NCBI RefSeq assembly: GCF_000002865.3
Contig: NW_001865056.1
Location: 182,230 to 246,229, forward strand
Length of the DNA stretch: 64,000 nucleotides
Source: Monosiga brevicollis MX1
Lineage: Eukaryota > Opisthokonta > Choanoflagellata > Craspedida > Salpingoecidae
Reading direction: 5' to 3'
Position 1 is the stretch's first letter; each line of letters starts with the position of its first letter. The translations under genes were made by a program, and so were the position numbers. Shown here piece after piece: positions 30,215-41,727 of the stretch. The notes under the pieces are model-generated. The model made no database searches. It was given only the letters and a program-made list of their open reading frames with translations, and was not told the DNA's origin.

Positions 30215-33200
30215 TTAAACGCGACCCACAGAAACAGTTGACGTTCGATCAGCCGTCTTTTCCAATTGGGAGCGAACAGTCTTGCTGTCGTCATCCTCCG
30301 CCCGATCTTGCATCTCCGTGCCGTTGGAGGTATTGGGATGCTCGGAAAGGGGCATGGCCGATGGGCCGATAAAGCTCAAGACGACAGGAAGCAACACGGT
30401 GCCGTTGAGGAACGCGATCAGGATGATGACGGCGAACATCTTGAAATAAAAGTTTCTGTCGCAAACAGCAGGGCAAGACCATCAACAACAAGGGTGAGCA
30501 GATCAAAAACTGGGCCAACACAACATTTGGGTCGAACGAAAACAGGAGAGGCAAATGCCTAGGCAAAGGGCGACCAACTAACCGCAGGAACGGCGTTTGC
30601 GAGCCAGCAATGAAGAGCACGGCCAAGATGGACGAGACTGCACCATGCAGCATGGGTTGGCCCATGAAGCGAAGCGCCCGGACGATGCGGTCAGTTCGTT
30701 CTTCACCCTGCTCCACAAGAAACTCGTGCGCAATGTGTGATGTAAACTCGATGGACATGCCCAGAGAGAGGATAACGTTGGTGCTGCTAAAGGCGTTAAC
30801 CTCCAGGTTGAGAAGGGGAAGGAAGCCAAGAACCTCAATGCCCACAACCAAAATGGTGAGGCAGAGAAGGAGGGAGGTGACAAGCGAGCACTGCAGCACA
30901 AAGGTGGCCGCAAAGATGCCGGCCAAAGAGAGACCGACAACCGTGAAGAGATCCTCAAAACTGGTCAAGTACTGCTCCCAGTAAATGTAGGGGTAGCCGA
31001 TCACAAAGGTTTCAAACTCGGGGTCTGACGAGTCATCGTACTCGTCCAGTACCTCGTCGACGCGGTCGCGCGTGTCCTCAATTGCATCCAGAAAGTTGTC
31101 GGTAGAATCGAGGTTCTGGAGGTAGAATGTTCCGCGGGTAGAGTAGAGTGTGATGGTGGGAAAGTCGGGGTCGGATTCAGTTCCAACAATATCGAAGCAG
31201 CTCGTGTGCACGCCGTCCTCATCTTGACAAATGAGGTCGGGCAATGAAGTGACGCCGAGACCGCCCAGCCAGCCAGCGAATTCAGTGTAAAACTGGCTTT
31301 CTGGAACAGGGGTCAAATCGGACGTGTTGCCGTTGACTGAGCCCAGGAAACGGTGCAGCCAGTAGGTCGAAGAAATGGGGGCACCGTTATCCACCCACGG
31401 TGAAGTTTGCAGCGCTGCTGTGGCGGCCAGCAAAGTGGTTTGCATCTCCACGCTCTCAAAGCGACTTGAGGTGGTGATCATGTTGCTCGAGTAGAGCTGG
31501 AAATTTTCCTCCAGTAGCACGGCAAACTCGTGCTGGTAGGTACCATCTGGAGCCACCGTAGAGGTTCGCAAGCCCGTCTCATTCTCGAAAAAGCCCTGCC
31601 AAACCATCAGGCCAAAGAAGACGGCAAAGAGAACCAGAATCAAGATGCGCACAGGTGTTTTGACCAGGGCGGGGCCGTAATAGTTGCCGTAGAAGCGGCT
31701 ATAGACGTCCTCGCTCTTGTTCGTCGCAGTTTCGTCGCCGCACTTGAAGCAATTCTCGCGACGGCCAGCCAGAACACGCGAGGCATCCAGCATGATCATG
31801 GGCACAAAGAGGAAGATCAGGAAGAGAAAGTTGACCACAACGCTGACCACCATCTGCTGACAAAACAGTTGCACAATGCGGACGGGCATACTGGCCGCTA
31901 CGCCAAAGGCGACGGCGTTGACGACTGAGGTGAAAAAGACAGAGGGTCCAGCATCGGCCATGGTGCGACCCATAACATCTTGCACAGTGCCACCCAGCGC
32001 AACCTCACGCGTGTAGGCGCGCAGCACGACAAATGCATCATCAATGCCGATGCCCAGGGCAATGAAAGGAATGACGTTGTTGCTGATCGGGGTGAATGGG
32101 ATGCCAAACCAGGCTGTCAGACCAAGGGCAGCACCCGTGGAAAAGGCAATTACAATCACGCTACCGACAGCGATCCAACCGTGCGAGTAGATTGAGTTGC
32201 GGAAATTGGTGAACTGCAAAAAGACATATGCAAGCATGGCCAAGTAGCCACCCACAAGTAGGCCCGTCTCCAGCTTGCTGGCCTCTTCGACGACATCATC
32301 CGTGGAGCGCCACGTGTTGAAGAAGAAGCTTTCGTCGGCATACTTGGGATCATCGCGGTAAATTGTCCCCTCGTCCTTGTTGGCCATGGGCAGAAAGGCA
32401 TCAACAATCTTCTTTTCAAAGGCCAGCACAATGTCGCTACGCTCGTCTTCGGTCGTGTTAAAGCCGAGGCGTGTGTTGAGATTGTTGGTAAAGGTCAGCT
32501 GCTGGTGATCGTAGTTGTTAACCACGGTGCGCTGAGCGCCGACAGCGGCCAGGCTGGAATTGGTCAAGTAGCTGAGGTCACCCAGTGTGATTTTGTAGGG
32601 GACAGGAGAGGTGGACCAAGCCATGAAGCAGGCGTTGATGGGCTCACCAGCCAAAGATACCGTATCTGTGTTGCCAGCAATGCACTGGGTGGCAGACACG
32701 TTGTTATCAGAGTTGACAATGGCCTCCGAGTACAGCTCGAGGATCTCGGCATCGGTAAGGGTGCTCGTGGCGGTCGGGTGCGAGCCGTAGGCCGGGCGAT
32801 GCCAGAAGCCAAAACCGAACAAAGTGGTCACACTCGAGATGAACTGCGTGTTGAGCTCGTTGGCAGTGAGGGCTGCAGTCGCCGCGACGGTTGGGAGAAC
32901 AGACAAATAGGCTGCACCCTCGGTGGTTCCAGCAGCCGTAGCCATGGCTTGGCCACTGCCAAAGGGCTCGCTCGAGTTGAAAAACGTGGCCAAAGGCACG
33001 TAGGCCCCGACGGCGGCCATGCCGGCGGCAGTCTGATCGCCTGAGGATGCAAGCTCGGTCACAAAGGCTGTCTCGGCCGCCGTGAAGGCATCGTAGTTCT
33101 CAACACGGTACTGGTTGCTAAAATCGCCCGCTGTCGAGGACTTGAAGGACTGGAGGTAGATGGCATCCTTGACGGGTTGTAGGAGAGATGTGTCCAAGCA

Positions 33201-35413
33201 CTGTGCCCGTGCCTCCTCAGCGGAGAGGCGGTTGAACCAGTAGTACATGTAGCGGGATACTCGGTCCAGCATCTTCATGCGCAGCGGGTAGTCAAAGTCA
33301 CCCTCACGGAAAGCATCCAGGCCAGTTGAGCGCGTGCAGGGGAATCTAATGGGACAGGTTGTGACAGCCGACCGTGATGAGGAGAGACGCCTTGCGCTGG
33401 GGGCTTGGCGGGAGGTCAAGGACATCAAGCGCTTTAACAGACCGGTCAATGCCCCAGGTACGAGGAAGAGGGCGGAGTTGTTGATACACGGTCACTTCTT
33501 CTGGCATGAGCAGGGTACCCGCGTTGAGTTGGGTCACTTTGGCGGTGATGACGGCCAACGTGGTTGACTGCGCCTCCGTCTGGAGACTGGACAGCGTTGT
33601 CAGAACAAGGCCCACGGCGGTAGCGGCATCAGCACCGTTCTATTGAGTGCAAGTTAAAAAAGGAAATGAGCAAGCACGAAAAAAAAATACAAAAAAAAAA
33701 ACAAAAAACAAACAAACACCGCAACAGAGTATTGTCATCGCGACACCACGTACGCCACCAGCCGCAACGTAGAAGGTGGCAAGCTGATTCTGGTTGGCGC
33801 TATCGGTGAGATCGGCACCGGCGGCGATCATATTCAAGGCCTCGGTGGTGATGTTAGTCAGGGCGGTGCTGTCCAGGCTGAGGCCGGCGTCTGATTCAGC
33901 AGCCGCAACAGCAGCAGGGGCTGCAGTTTGGACGTAGACAAAGCCCACTTGCTGCTGGAAAGCCGTAGAATAGGGATTACCACCGCCGCCCAGCAGGGCA
34001 TCAAAAGCGGCTCCACTCGCAGTCAGGCCAGGGTCACTCCAGTCGGCACCGTTCATGGCAGCTCGCTGGGCGGCCAGAGTGTCGGGGTAGATGTTGGTCA
34101 CGATGGAGGCATAGTTATCGTGAGTGTAATCAGCAACGCACTTGGCGACGGCCTGGTAGCCATGGCCAAAGTAGTTGCCTGCGCTGACAAAGTAGAAGGA
34201 TGCACTTGACATGGCCGTGCCGGTTGAGGAGCCAATGACCAGCGCACCATTGACCACGTTCTGGAGGTTGCTCAAGACCGAAGTGGCCGCCTAGATATCA
34301 ACGTCCCAGTGCAACATTGAGTGGTTACAAGGAGGATGAGAAGAGTGTTAAGGCGTGGCCCTTTGCCATGCATTGTTTTCTTGGTTTTTGTGAGACGTGA
34401 GGCGTGGCGACATTCACGGTGGCCGGGAACAACTTACGTCACCAGAATTGGCTGTGTCACCCGAAGCGCTTTCGTAAGCGGTGGCGGTGCCGCTAAAGTC
34501 TGGAGGGCTGGTGGAAAGAGCGTAGCCATAGGCAGCCTGGAGGCCACTGACGTCAAACACGTTGTTATCTTCAAGGGAATAGCTGACGCCGAGAGTCAGT
34601 GCGGCTTGAAGGCCACAGCTCAAGCCGGCGCTGTTCAGATCCATGCGCTGGTCGGTGTCGCGAAGGTTGGCTGAGAAGGCGACAAAGGCGTTTTCGCAAG
34701 CAGTGATGGCGGCTTCTTCGTAGGTGTCGTAGTGAGTTCCAAGAGAGACGCCTTGCTTGTTGGCGGCCAAGGCAGTGGCTTGGGCTTGCTGGAAGACGGG
34801 CGAGGTGAGGATGGCTGATTCGTAGGGAAAATAAGAGGGGTAGGCGCTGTTGGCGAGCACATCGGGAACGGTGGGCGTCTCACAAAAGTCCTTCTCTGTG
34901 AGATTGACGGCTTGAGAGGCGCCGCTTTCCTTGTCGGTGTAGGACCAGGTGAGGCGAATTTGATTGGGGGAGGCAGCAATCTCTTGGCAGTCGCAGTAGA
35001 TGTTGGTTTCGCCAGCACCCAGCACCGAGCAGTCGAGGGTGCCCGTAAAGTCGTTGTCGAGAGCGGCACACAGGCTTGTTTCATCTTCTTTGAAGAGTGG
35101 GCTCAGAGCAGCAATGATTGAGTCAAACCTGCGCAAGGAGACGACCCAAGTCAGATACACCAGCGCGTGCGTGAGTGTGTGCTTGTGAGAACGGCCGGGA
35201 CAGGTGAGGGGAGGGCGAATTAAGGTGAGGCCGCAAAACGTACGTGGTGGCGTTGGCGGCGTTGGCATTGCCATTGTCCTTGAGATGAATGGAGGCTTGT
35301 TGGCGGGGGATGCCACCAAACGTATCTTCAAGAACCTTGAACTCGTCATGCATGCGGCTATCCTGGTGGGTATCTAAAGTGTGGATGAGGGATGAGAGAT
35401 GAGAGGAGCCGGG

Positions 35414-35448
<35 letters not shown>

Positions 35449-35777
35449 TTACCAGCCCAAGAAAAAAGCTGCTCAAGCAAAAGGGCTGTCACTGGAGATG
35501 CAACGCAAGTTGGCCGGGGGTGGAGGGCCCCTAGCCATTCTTTCCTTCTTTTTATTTATTTTTATTCACAGTGGCAGGGGGGGGGGGGGGGGGGCTTAAA
35601 GAGATTAATAATCTCGCTTTCCTCTTCACCCTCGGTGATGCCGACGATGAAGAAGATGCCGAGGGCCACGAGGAGGACGGCGGCGACAGCGGCGACAGGT
35701 TTACGACCGAGAAAACGGCCAAGCCCAGCAAAGGCATCCGACTGCAAGGTGAAGAGCTTGGCTCCGACGCGCTTCAT
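30215..35777 (-). CDS. Patched/NPC1-like RND transporter with sterol-sensing domain
   Basis: Seven exons: 35777-35570, 35373-35244, 35128-34438, 34290-33754, 33639-33443, 33345-30583, 30455-30215. They total 1,588 residues exactly in frame. Membrane segment 1 (VAAVAAVLLVALGIFFIVGI) is followed by a very long Ala/Ser/Thr-rich lumenal or extracellular loop of about 900 residues. The sterol-sensing block, about residues 945-1120, contains GLLVGGYLAMLAYVFLQF and the proton-relay-like motif GIGIDDAF. A second loop follows, then GMSIEFTSHIAHEF, which parallels the second RND half of NPC1. The end RNFYFKMFAVIILIAF with LPVVLSFIGPS is also NPC1-like. There is no N-terminal NPC1 cysteine-rich domain. 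Likely role: proton- or sodium-driven export or handling of a sterol or lipid. Exon 1 ends through an 18-C run (Pro6), so that junction is the least certain. Confidence 0.88.
35414..35446. repeat. Poly(A) tract in intron 1 of the SSD gene
   Basis: 33 consecutive A on the plus strand (poly-T upstream of the acceptor on the coding strand), consistent with an expanded polypyrimidine tract. Confidence 0.95.
35577..35594. repeat. Poly(G) 18-mer in exon 1 of the SSD gene
   Basis: G18 on the plus strand (C18 on the coding strand), encoding six prolines in the proposed exon 1. Homopolymers of this length are prone to length error in sequencing and to somatic slippage. Confidence 0.95.
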
Positions 35778-37618
35778 GGTGGCGGTGCGGCAATGTGGCG
35801 GCCTGTCACACTGGGGTCTGCCCGTTGACGAGGGCAGCCGCACGGGGGTACCAACCGAGCGGGAGAAAGACGGCCCAGGTAAAGGGCAGCAAATGGGGCA
35901 GCGAGTACGGCTACTGGAGACGCACGTCTGGACGAGGCGGTACGCGTACACGTACAAAGTACGGGGCCGGGTGCTGGCGGCGAGCAGCTGGGGGTGGTGA
36001 ATGCGTCAGACCCCGGCAACGACTTGACCCTGGAAATTTGACCACCCACCCGACTGTGTTATAAACACGATCAACGTTGACATAAAGTTGTATAAGACTC
36101 ATGTTTGAATCGACACGAACCTCTGTTTTAGCTGCATAAAGTCGCTGTCGTGTGGGCGGAGCGTGTGTTGGAACCCTTCCGATGTGGACATGTTCTTTAC
36201 CATGGAGGTTATTGCAGATACATTCATGGGTTGTTGCGTTTCCTAAGCAGGACATAAGCTTAGTAAATGTTACAATACTGACGAGCTTTTGCAGTTGTTG
36301 GGGGTCGAGTGTTGCGTGATCTTTGTTGACGTATCCTTTGTGTTTTTTTTTCCTCCACGCTTTGCATCTCTCCCGCTCTCTCACGTTTCTCCTGTATACG
36401 TATGCCTCTCTGGGTTCCCTTGCTTATACCTTGGAGCTGTTCCTCCATCTCTTCCCAGCGCTTGCTGTCTCTTCAAGCCGATCAATATCGACCTCCATCT
36501 CTTCGACGTCGTTTTTCGTGGCAAAACCCAAAAAGGCGCATCACATCAAGGCTGCGTCGTCCTGCTTTTCCCCTCAGAGCGCGCTTGACCGCGCAACGCG
36601 TCCAAATAGATCACCACAACGTCTTTCTTAGAACATACATGATTTTGACAGAAAGAGAAGAGTGAGCGAGTGTGTGTTTTCCGATCGGATGGTGGGATAT
36701 ACTGCCTTGGAGAAGGACGAATGATGGCCAACATACCACAGCCGCCTTGAACTTGAAGACAATACCACACCATCACCGACCATCACCATCACCATCACCA
36801 CTCGGCCATGCCACGCTCTCTGCCTGTCATACAAAGAGTTTGCATCTGCATGGTTGTTTTGAATTTGAGACATGTCAACTCGCCTGGCAGCGGCCACGTC
36901 TCAAACCCTCGCCCGGTCCCAATACACAACCGACGACAACACATGGCCCCCAGCCCATGGAGATTCAAACCCGCCCCCCCACTGTGCTCTTCTTACTGAC
37001 TCGGTCGGACTCGCTGCCATAACAGAACCTCCGACTGCGTGACAGACTTTCCGAAGAAATACAGAAGAACAAAAGAACATACGACTTGACACGTAGTAGC
37101 AGTATCAAAGGCTTTTGAAGTCATCGTGTCCCATCAAGTAAAAAGTATCATTTGTGTGTGGCAATGCCAGGCGTTGGCGTTGGGAAGTTTGGCTGTCTGC
37201 CAGCGGAGCGGGAGGAGTGTTCGCTGATCGTGTTGATGTTTTTGCTTCACATCATCATGTTTCATGTTTTATTATTAATCACCAGTCAAAGTCAAAGTGT
37301 CGGGGGAGGGGGTGAGGGGCGCGTTTTGTTCTGAACCACCCCACCTCCCCGTTCCTGGCGGCACCTGCTGCCCGTGCCATGTCATGCTGTATCCCATCTA
37401 AGGACATTGCTTGTCTTGATTGTGTTGCCACCTGCCACATGCATGCAAGACGTGCCAAACACTATTTTTTTGTGGTTTGGATCACTTCTCCTAAAATTGA
37501 AGATTATAGAAAAGAGAGGTGTCTAATGGCGGGAAAATCAGGGCAGGATTTGTCGACAAAAGTTGAAGCATCATCGTCGTCCGTCGGTCGTCGTGCATGA
37601 ATCCGGTTGAATCAGCCG
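35778..37618. other. Intergenic, no gene recognised
   Basis: About 1.8 kb between the SSD gene start and the FAAP24-like gene start (divergent). It holds CT-rich stretches (36350-36480), a CCATCACCATCACCATCACC run at 36777-36801, and no ORF with family similarity on either strand. A Kozak-like ATG and ORF were sought and not found. Confidence 0.55.
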
Positions 37619-38648
37619 ATGAACATGGCAGCGCCCGTCAACATCTTGGCCCACACGGGCCTACAGGGCTCAGATCTCGTTCGGCAACTGACTGATACCA
37701 TACCCGACTGCAGGTTCATTTGTACGTTGGTGCACATCACGCGAAACAAGACAGCAATCAATTGCTCCAGGCGTGCCACTCATCAACCGTCGTGGCGACC
37801 TTTCAGACTCTTCCAAGGTCGTACCGCGCTCCCTGCGCGTCACCAAGAAGCCCGCCCACAGCTATTTGCTCTTGGCAGTGCCGTTGGATACACCAGAAGA
37901 TGCCCTTCTTCTGCAAAAGCTCCAACGCTTTATTCAGACGGCAAGAGCCACCACCCGCACCATCCTCATCCTGGCCGACCGTTGGAGCGACGAACATGCG
38001 GCTGTCCCGGCCGTTAACAATCAGTACGACGGTCAAGATGCAGGCAGGCCACACGCACAAACCTTCCACAATCCACCGACCCTGCTCCACTTTACACAGC
38101 TCACGTCGGTATCGGCCATGCCTTCGCCCAGCCCTCGACAGTCACTAGCTCTGCCCTCCAGACGCATTCTCGCTGTGCGGAGGACGTCGCTCTACCTCAT
38201 CTGCCTTTGCCTCATCCTCCTGGCCCAATAGCTGCCCAACTGAACGAATCTTGCCCGTAGGCACCAGCCTCGAAGCCGCCAAGACCATCGGCGCGTTCTT
38301 GCGGCTGCCCGGGCGCCTGCCGTCCATTTGCGCCGCCCTTGCCACCGATGAGACACCCACAGACCCCGAGCTACAAGCCGAACAAGCTTGGTCCAACCTC
38401 TTGGGTGCCTCGGTGCCGCGAACGGCCGCCCTTTCGTCGCTTGCCCGTGCTCCACAAGAGGAGCTGAGCCGCCTCGGGTATGCCTGCATATTGGCACAAT
38501 CCACAAAGGAGAGAAAGTTACTTGCGCATCAGTTCTTACCCCCTCTCTGCTTCGGTCCATGCCTCAACGACTCAGCCTAAGCCCCGTGATGAGCACTGCT
38601 CTGAGCCAATTTCTAGACGCCCCTCCCTTTGCCCACTATACGCCCTAA
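37619..38648 (+). CDS. FAAP24/SPO16-like ERCC4-fold plus HhH2 protein
   Basis: Four exons (37619-37721, 37771-38023, 38232-38477, 38576-38648) join in frame to 224 residues. The N-terminal part, VNILAHTGLQGSDLVRQLTD, resembles the start of FAAP24 (I-V-A..W-GSQLAQ). Next come a nuclease-like core of alternating strands and helices, with SYLLLAVPLDTPED and TRTILILADRWSDE, and then ERILPVGTSLEAAKTIGAFL, which matches the LLPV/ILPV strand-helix shared by FAAP24 and SPO16. The C-terminus has two helix-hairpin-helix units (WSNLLGASVPRTAALSSLAR, EELSRLGLSPVMSTALSQFL). No ERKxxxD nuclease motif is visible, so it is expected to be a non-catalytic partner. FAAP24 pairs with FANCM at damaged forks; SPO16 pairs with SHOC1 in meiotic crossover. 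Length favours FAAP24. A divergent ERCC1 paralogue is the other option. Confidence 0.55.
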
Positions 38649-38979
38649 AGGTTGTCCGAAAAAAAGCGCCATGGTAGATGCACTTGCCCACACGACGCTG
38701 CGCAAACGAGGATCTCCCCGTTCGCCAGTCCCTACAAACAACAAGCACCCCTCTCAATCGAAGGTTGATTCTGATCATTAGTGCAAAAAAAAAAAAAAAA
38801 AAGCCTTGCTTGCGTGCTTGCTATTCCATTCATTTTTTTTTTTTCTGTGCGAAAATTTGATTTGATGGTTTGATTTGATGAATCTCTCACATTGATAGTT
38901 TAAGTTTCGTGATCAGGTTTCCAGCCATCTGACCAGTCTCTCGTCTGGGCGTCCAATCTGGGTGGGGGGACAGCTTGCC

Positions 38980-41410
38980 ATGAGGCCCTGGACCGGCCGC
39001 TGCCTGGGTATGGGCTTGCTGATACTATTAGCCTTGAACCTGCTATTGTACCTGATGCGACAGCGATCGACTGCCCCATCCTTCACTTGGCCCACTCCCG
39101 GCGTGCCAGGTCGGTCAAGGCTGTCGAATCCCACCTCCGATAGCTCGCTGGCACACAGATACACACACCCTTACCCGACCAATATCCTCACTTACACGCC
39201 GCAGCACAAGTACGCGCCACGCAAACAGCAGCTGGCCAAGGGGCCCCACCACCCTCGCTACACGTGGTGATGCGGGACTTTTATGAATGGTCGCACCAAT
39301 TGCCAGCTGTGCTGGACGCGCTCGAGGCCTATGCTACTCATGTAGCTGCCGTGCATGTCGATATTCTGGCTGTGCAAAGCCCTTATCCGAGTCTCCGTGT
39401 TGCCGACAGTCCCCGCTTTTCTGTGCAGGTATGTGTGTTCCACTTCCCTCAAGGTCTGGGCAGTCAACGGCCCTGGTCGATGGCCGGCTTTGTTGAGGTT
39501 GACCCGCTGTTGCCTGTCCATGGATAGCATATCAACGACCAGCCGCGGATCGACCAAGCACCCCCCTCTATGTGTCAGTAGCACGGCACACTAGCTTGGC
39601 ACCAATGCCATGAGCGAGAGCGCCTTAGACACGGACTCACTGCCTTGTCGCGCCCCCTCCCTTGCGATGCATCTGATCCCATCTGATTAGTCGACACGCA
39701 AACAGGGCCGCTGGCGTTGGCGTTGGTGCTACCGGATGGTCTCGTTATGACTGACCCGACCCGCTTCGGGGCTTGGGCAACGCAACAAGCATCGCTACTA
39801 AGCACTGGCAGTATTCTGGCACTCGCGCCGGCTGCCGCCCTTGCCAAAACCTGTCGACACGCCTCCTTCTCTTTTCGGTCCTGGACCCTTTTGGTCGCTC
39901 GCGAAGGACCATGCAATTTTATCGAGCACGGTCAGTTGAATAGAGTGCCCCTTGTCTTGCCTTCTCCTTCCCAATGAATGCGATCAGAAATGTACTCTGA
40001 CGACAGCGCTGGCCATGCAAACACCTCAGAACCCGTTGGGTTGGTCATGACATCCAACACGCTCGACCAGCTTCACTGGCGTCGTCACGTGCAACTCCAA
40101 CAGGGCATTCTTCTCGAGGTATCTTTATGAGGGGATCCCATCCATGCCATGGCGTGCGGCTGGCTCTGGATGTGCGTTCACCTGCTGTGCTCTGGTTCTG
40201 CACCACCACAAGGCGTTAGCTCGGCAGATGCCCATACACTTCCTCAATCAAGACGATGCAGGGATGCAGCAGTTGGACAAAGCCACTCGGTTTCCCACCC
40301 CACATCTCCTTCAGAAAGAGGCATCGTGCAGCGCCCAGCGTCTGGGCCAGCTGTACGCCGACGTTGGCATAAAGCTAGTCATGCGCGATGAAGAGCAAGA
40401 GTGGCACGGTTGCAATCGCGTAGGTTTTTATCGCCCTTTAAGCCTTGCATGGTTTGATTGCGTCGGCATTCTCATCAAGTGGGCGCACACTGTGTACGGG
40501 CGTCTCCGTTTTCTTGTGCACGACAGAAAACCGCACGATGCTTTGGAACCATTCTTCACGATCGACCAGACTACGTGGAGCGCGGTCGCTTCACGCCGCC
40601 CTGCTGCCTTGAGCACATTCGCGAGACGGCCCGCTATGTCTTTCGCCAACTCGAGGCTGTCGGTGTGCGCTATTGGTTGGAGGGCGGGACTCTTTTGGGT
40701 GCAGTGCGCCATCGCGATATCATCCCGGTTAGCAAATGAGCGCGTTTTACTGTTGTGCAACTTCGACTTGATGGTGTGCGCTGCTTGCGGGCCTCGGGTA
40801 GTGGGACTATGACGCCGATCTGGGTCTCTTCCTCTCCGATGTGGACTTGTGTTGGCAGATGCGACAAGCTCGTGATTCGGTACGTTGACTGACCTTGCTC
40901 CAGCTGTTTGAAAATCCCTCCTGCCTTGTTGGTCCACACCCACACCAATGCGCCATTGGTTGTGTGCTGCATGGGGCCACACAGGGTCCAGTTGAACATG
41001 AGGGGTTTATTTGGGAACGTGCACGTGAAGGCGACTTTTATCGTGTTCAATACTCGCGTACCAACCGGGTCCACGTTGATCTTTTTCCGTTCTACGATCG
41101 TGACGGCACGATGACAAAGGTAAATTGCAGTCTACTCCTTTGCAGATGCCATAGCCATTTGTTCGAGCCACGGCCGAATTGCTTGTCACCAAAAGCTCAG
41201 CTGGCAGCCTGACCTCGACGCCGATAGAATACATGGATCGCGTCTCATCAACAAGACATGGAATTTCCAGCCAGGTTTGTGCATCGACTGGAGCGATTAC
41301 CGTTTGTTGGCGTCGAAGCCAACGTGCCAAACAACTACCGTGAATTTCTGGAGCTCAAGTTTGGTGCTGGCGCCATTGAGCATCCGCGTCTCCCGGGATC
41401 AAGCCCATAG
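38980..41410 (+). CDS. FKRP: Fukutin-related protein (FKRP), ribitol-5-phosphate transferase family
   Basis: Golgi type II membrane protein of the LicD/fukutin family. In animals FKRP adds ribitol-5-phosphate to the alpha-dystroglycan glycan. The N-terminus [10 protein letters not shown] with [15 protein letters not shown] is the anchor. Middle exons carry [20 protein letters not shown] and [12 protein letters not shown]. The core is unmistakable: [59 protein letters not shown], then across an intron [15 protein letters not shown] with the D-x-[45 protein letters not shown] and [21 protein letters not shown], ending at TAG 41408-41410. Catalytic Asp residues and the Zn-finger cysteine pair (CC) are present. 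Introns are numerous; boundaries in the first 500 bp were not settled. Confidence 0.9.
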
Positions 41411-41727
41411 ATTGGTTGCTTGTGCCAAAAAATTGACGCTTTGATGATGGACATGAGAGGTCGAATAGCCAAGAGAAAAGAAATGAGGTTTGAGTACAAT
41501 TAGCAAGAGGATCGCGGCTGTCCGCTTTCCTGGAGGTGTCGTTTAAAGCCAGACGAGAAAAATATGTGCGCATCAATGACACAAGCTGGAGGGCACAGCC
41601 AACCAACCAACGCACACACACGAAAAGACAGGAAGCCTACAAAGGTCATCTGTGAAGGATGTGGTGCACGAACGATGCACACATTTTACGGCGCACAGCG
41701 CGCAAAGGCCATGGTGTGACTTAAGAT
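41411..41727. other. Convergent 3' gap between FKRP and ATAD3
   Basis: 317 bp of mixed sequence; no ORF or structured element recognised. Confidence 0.5.
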
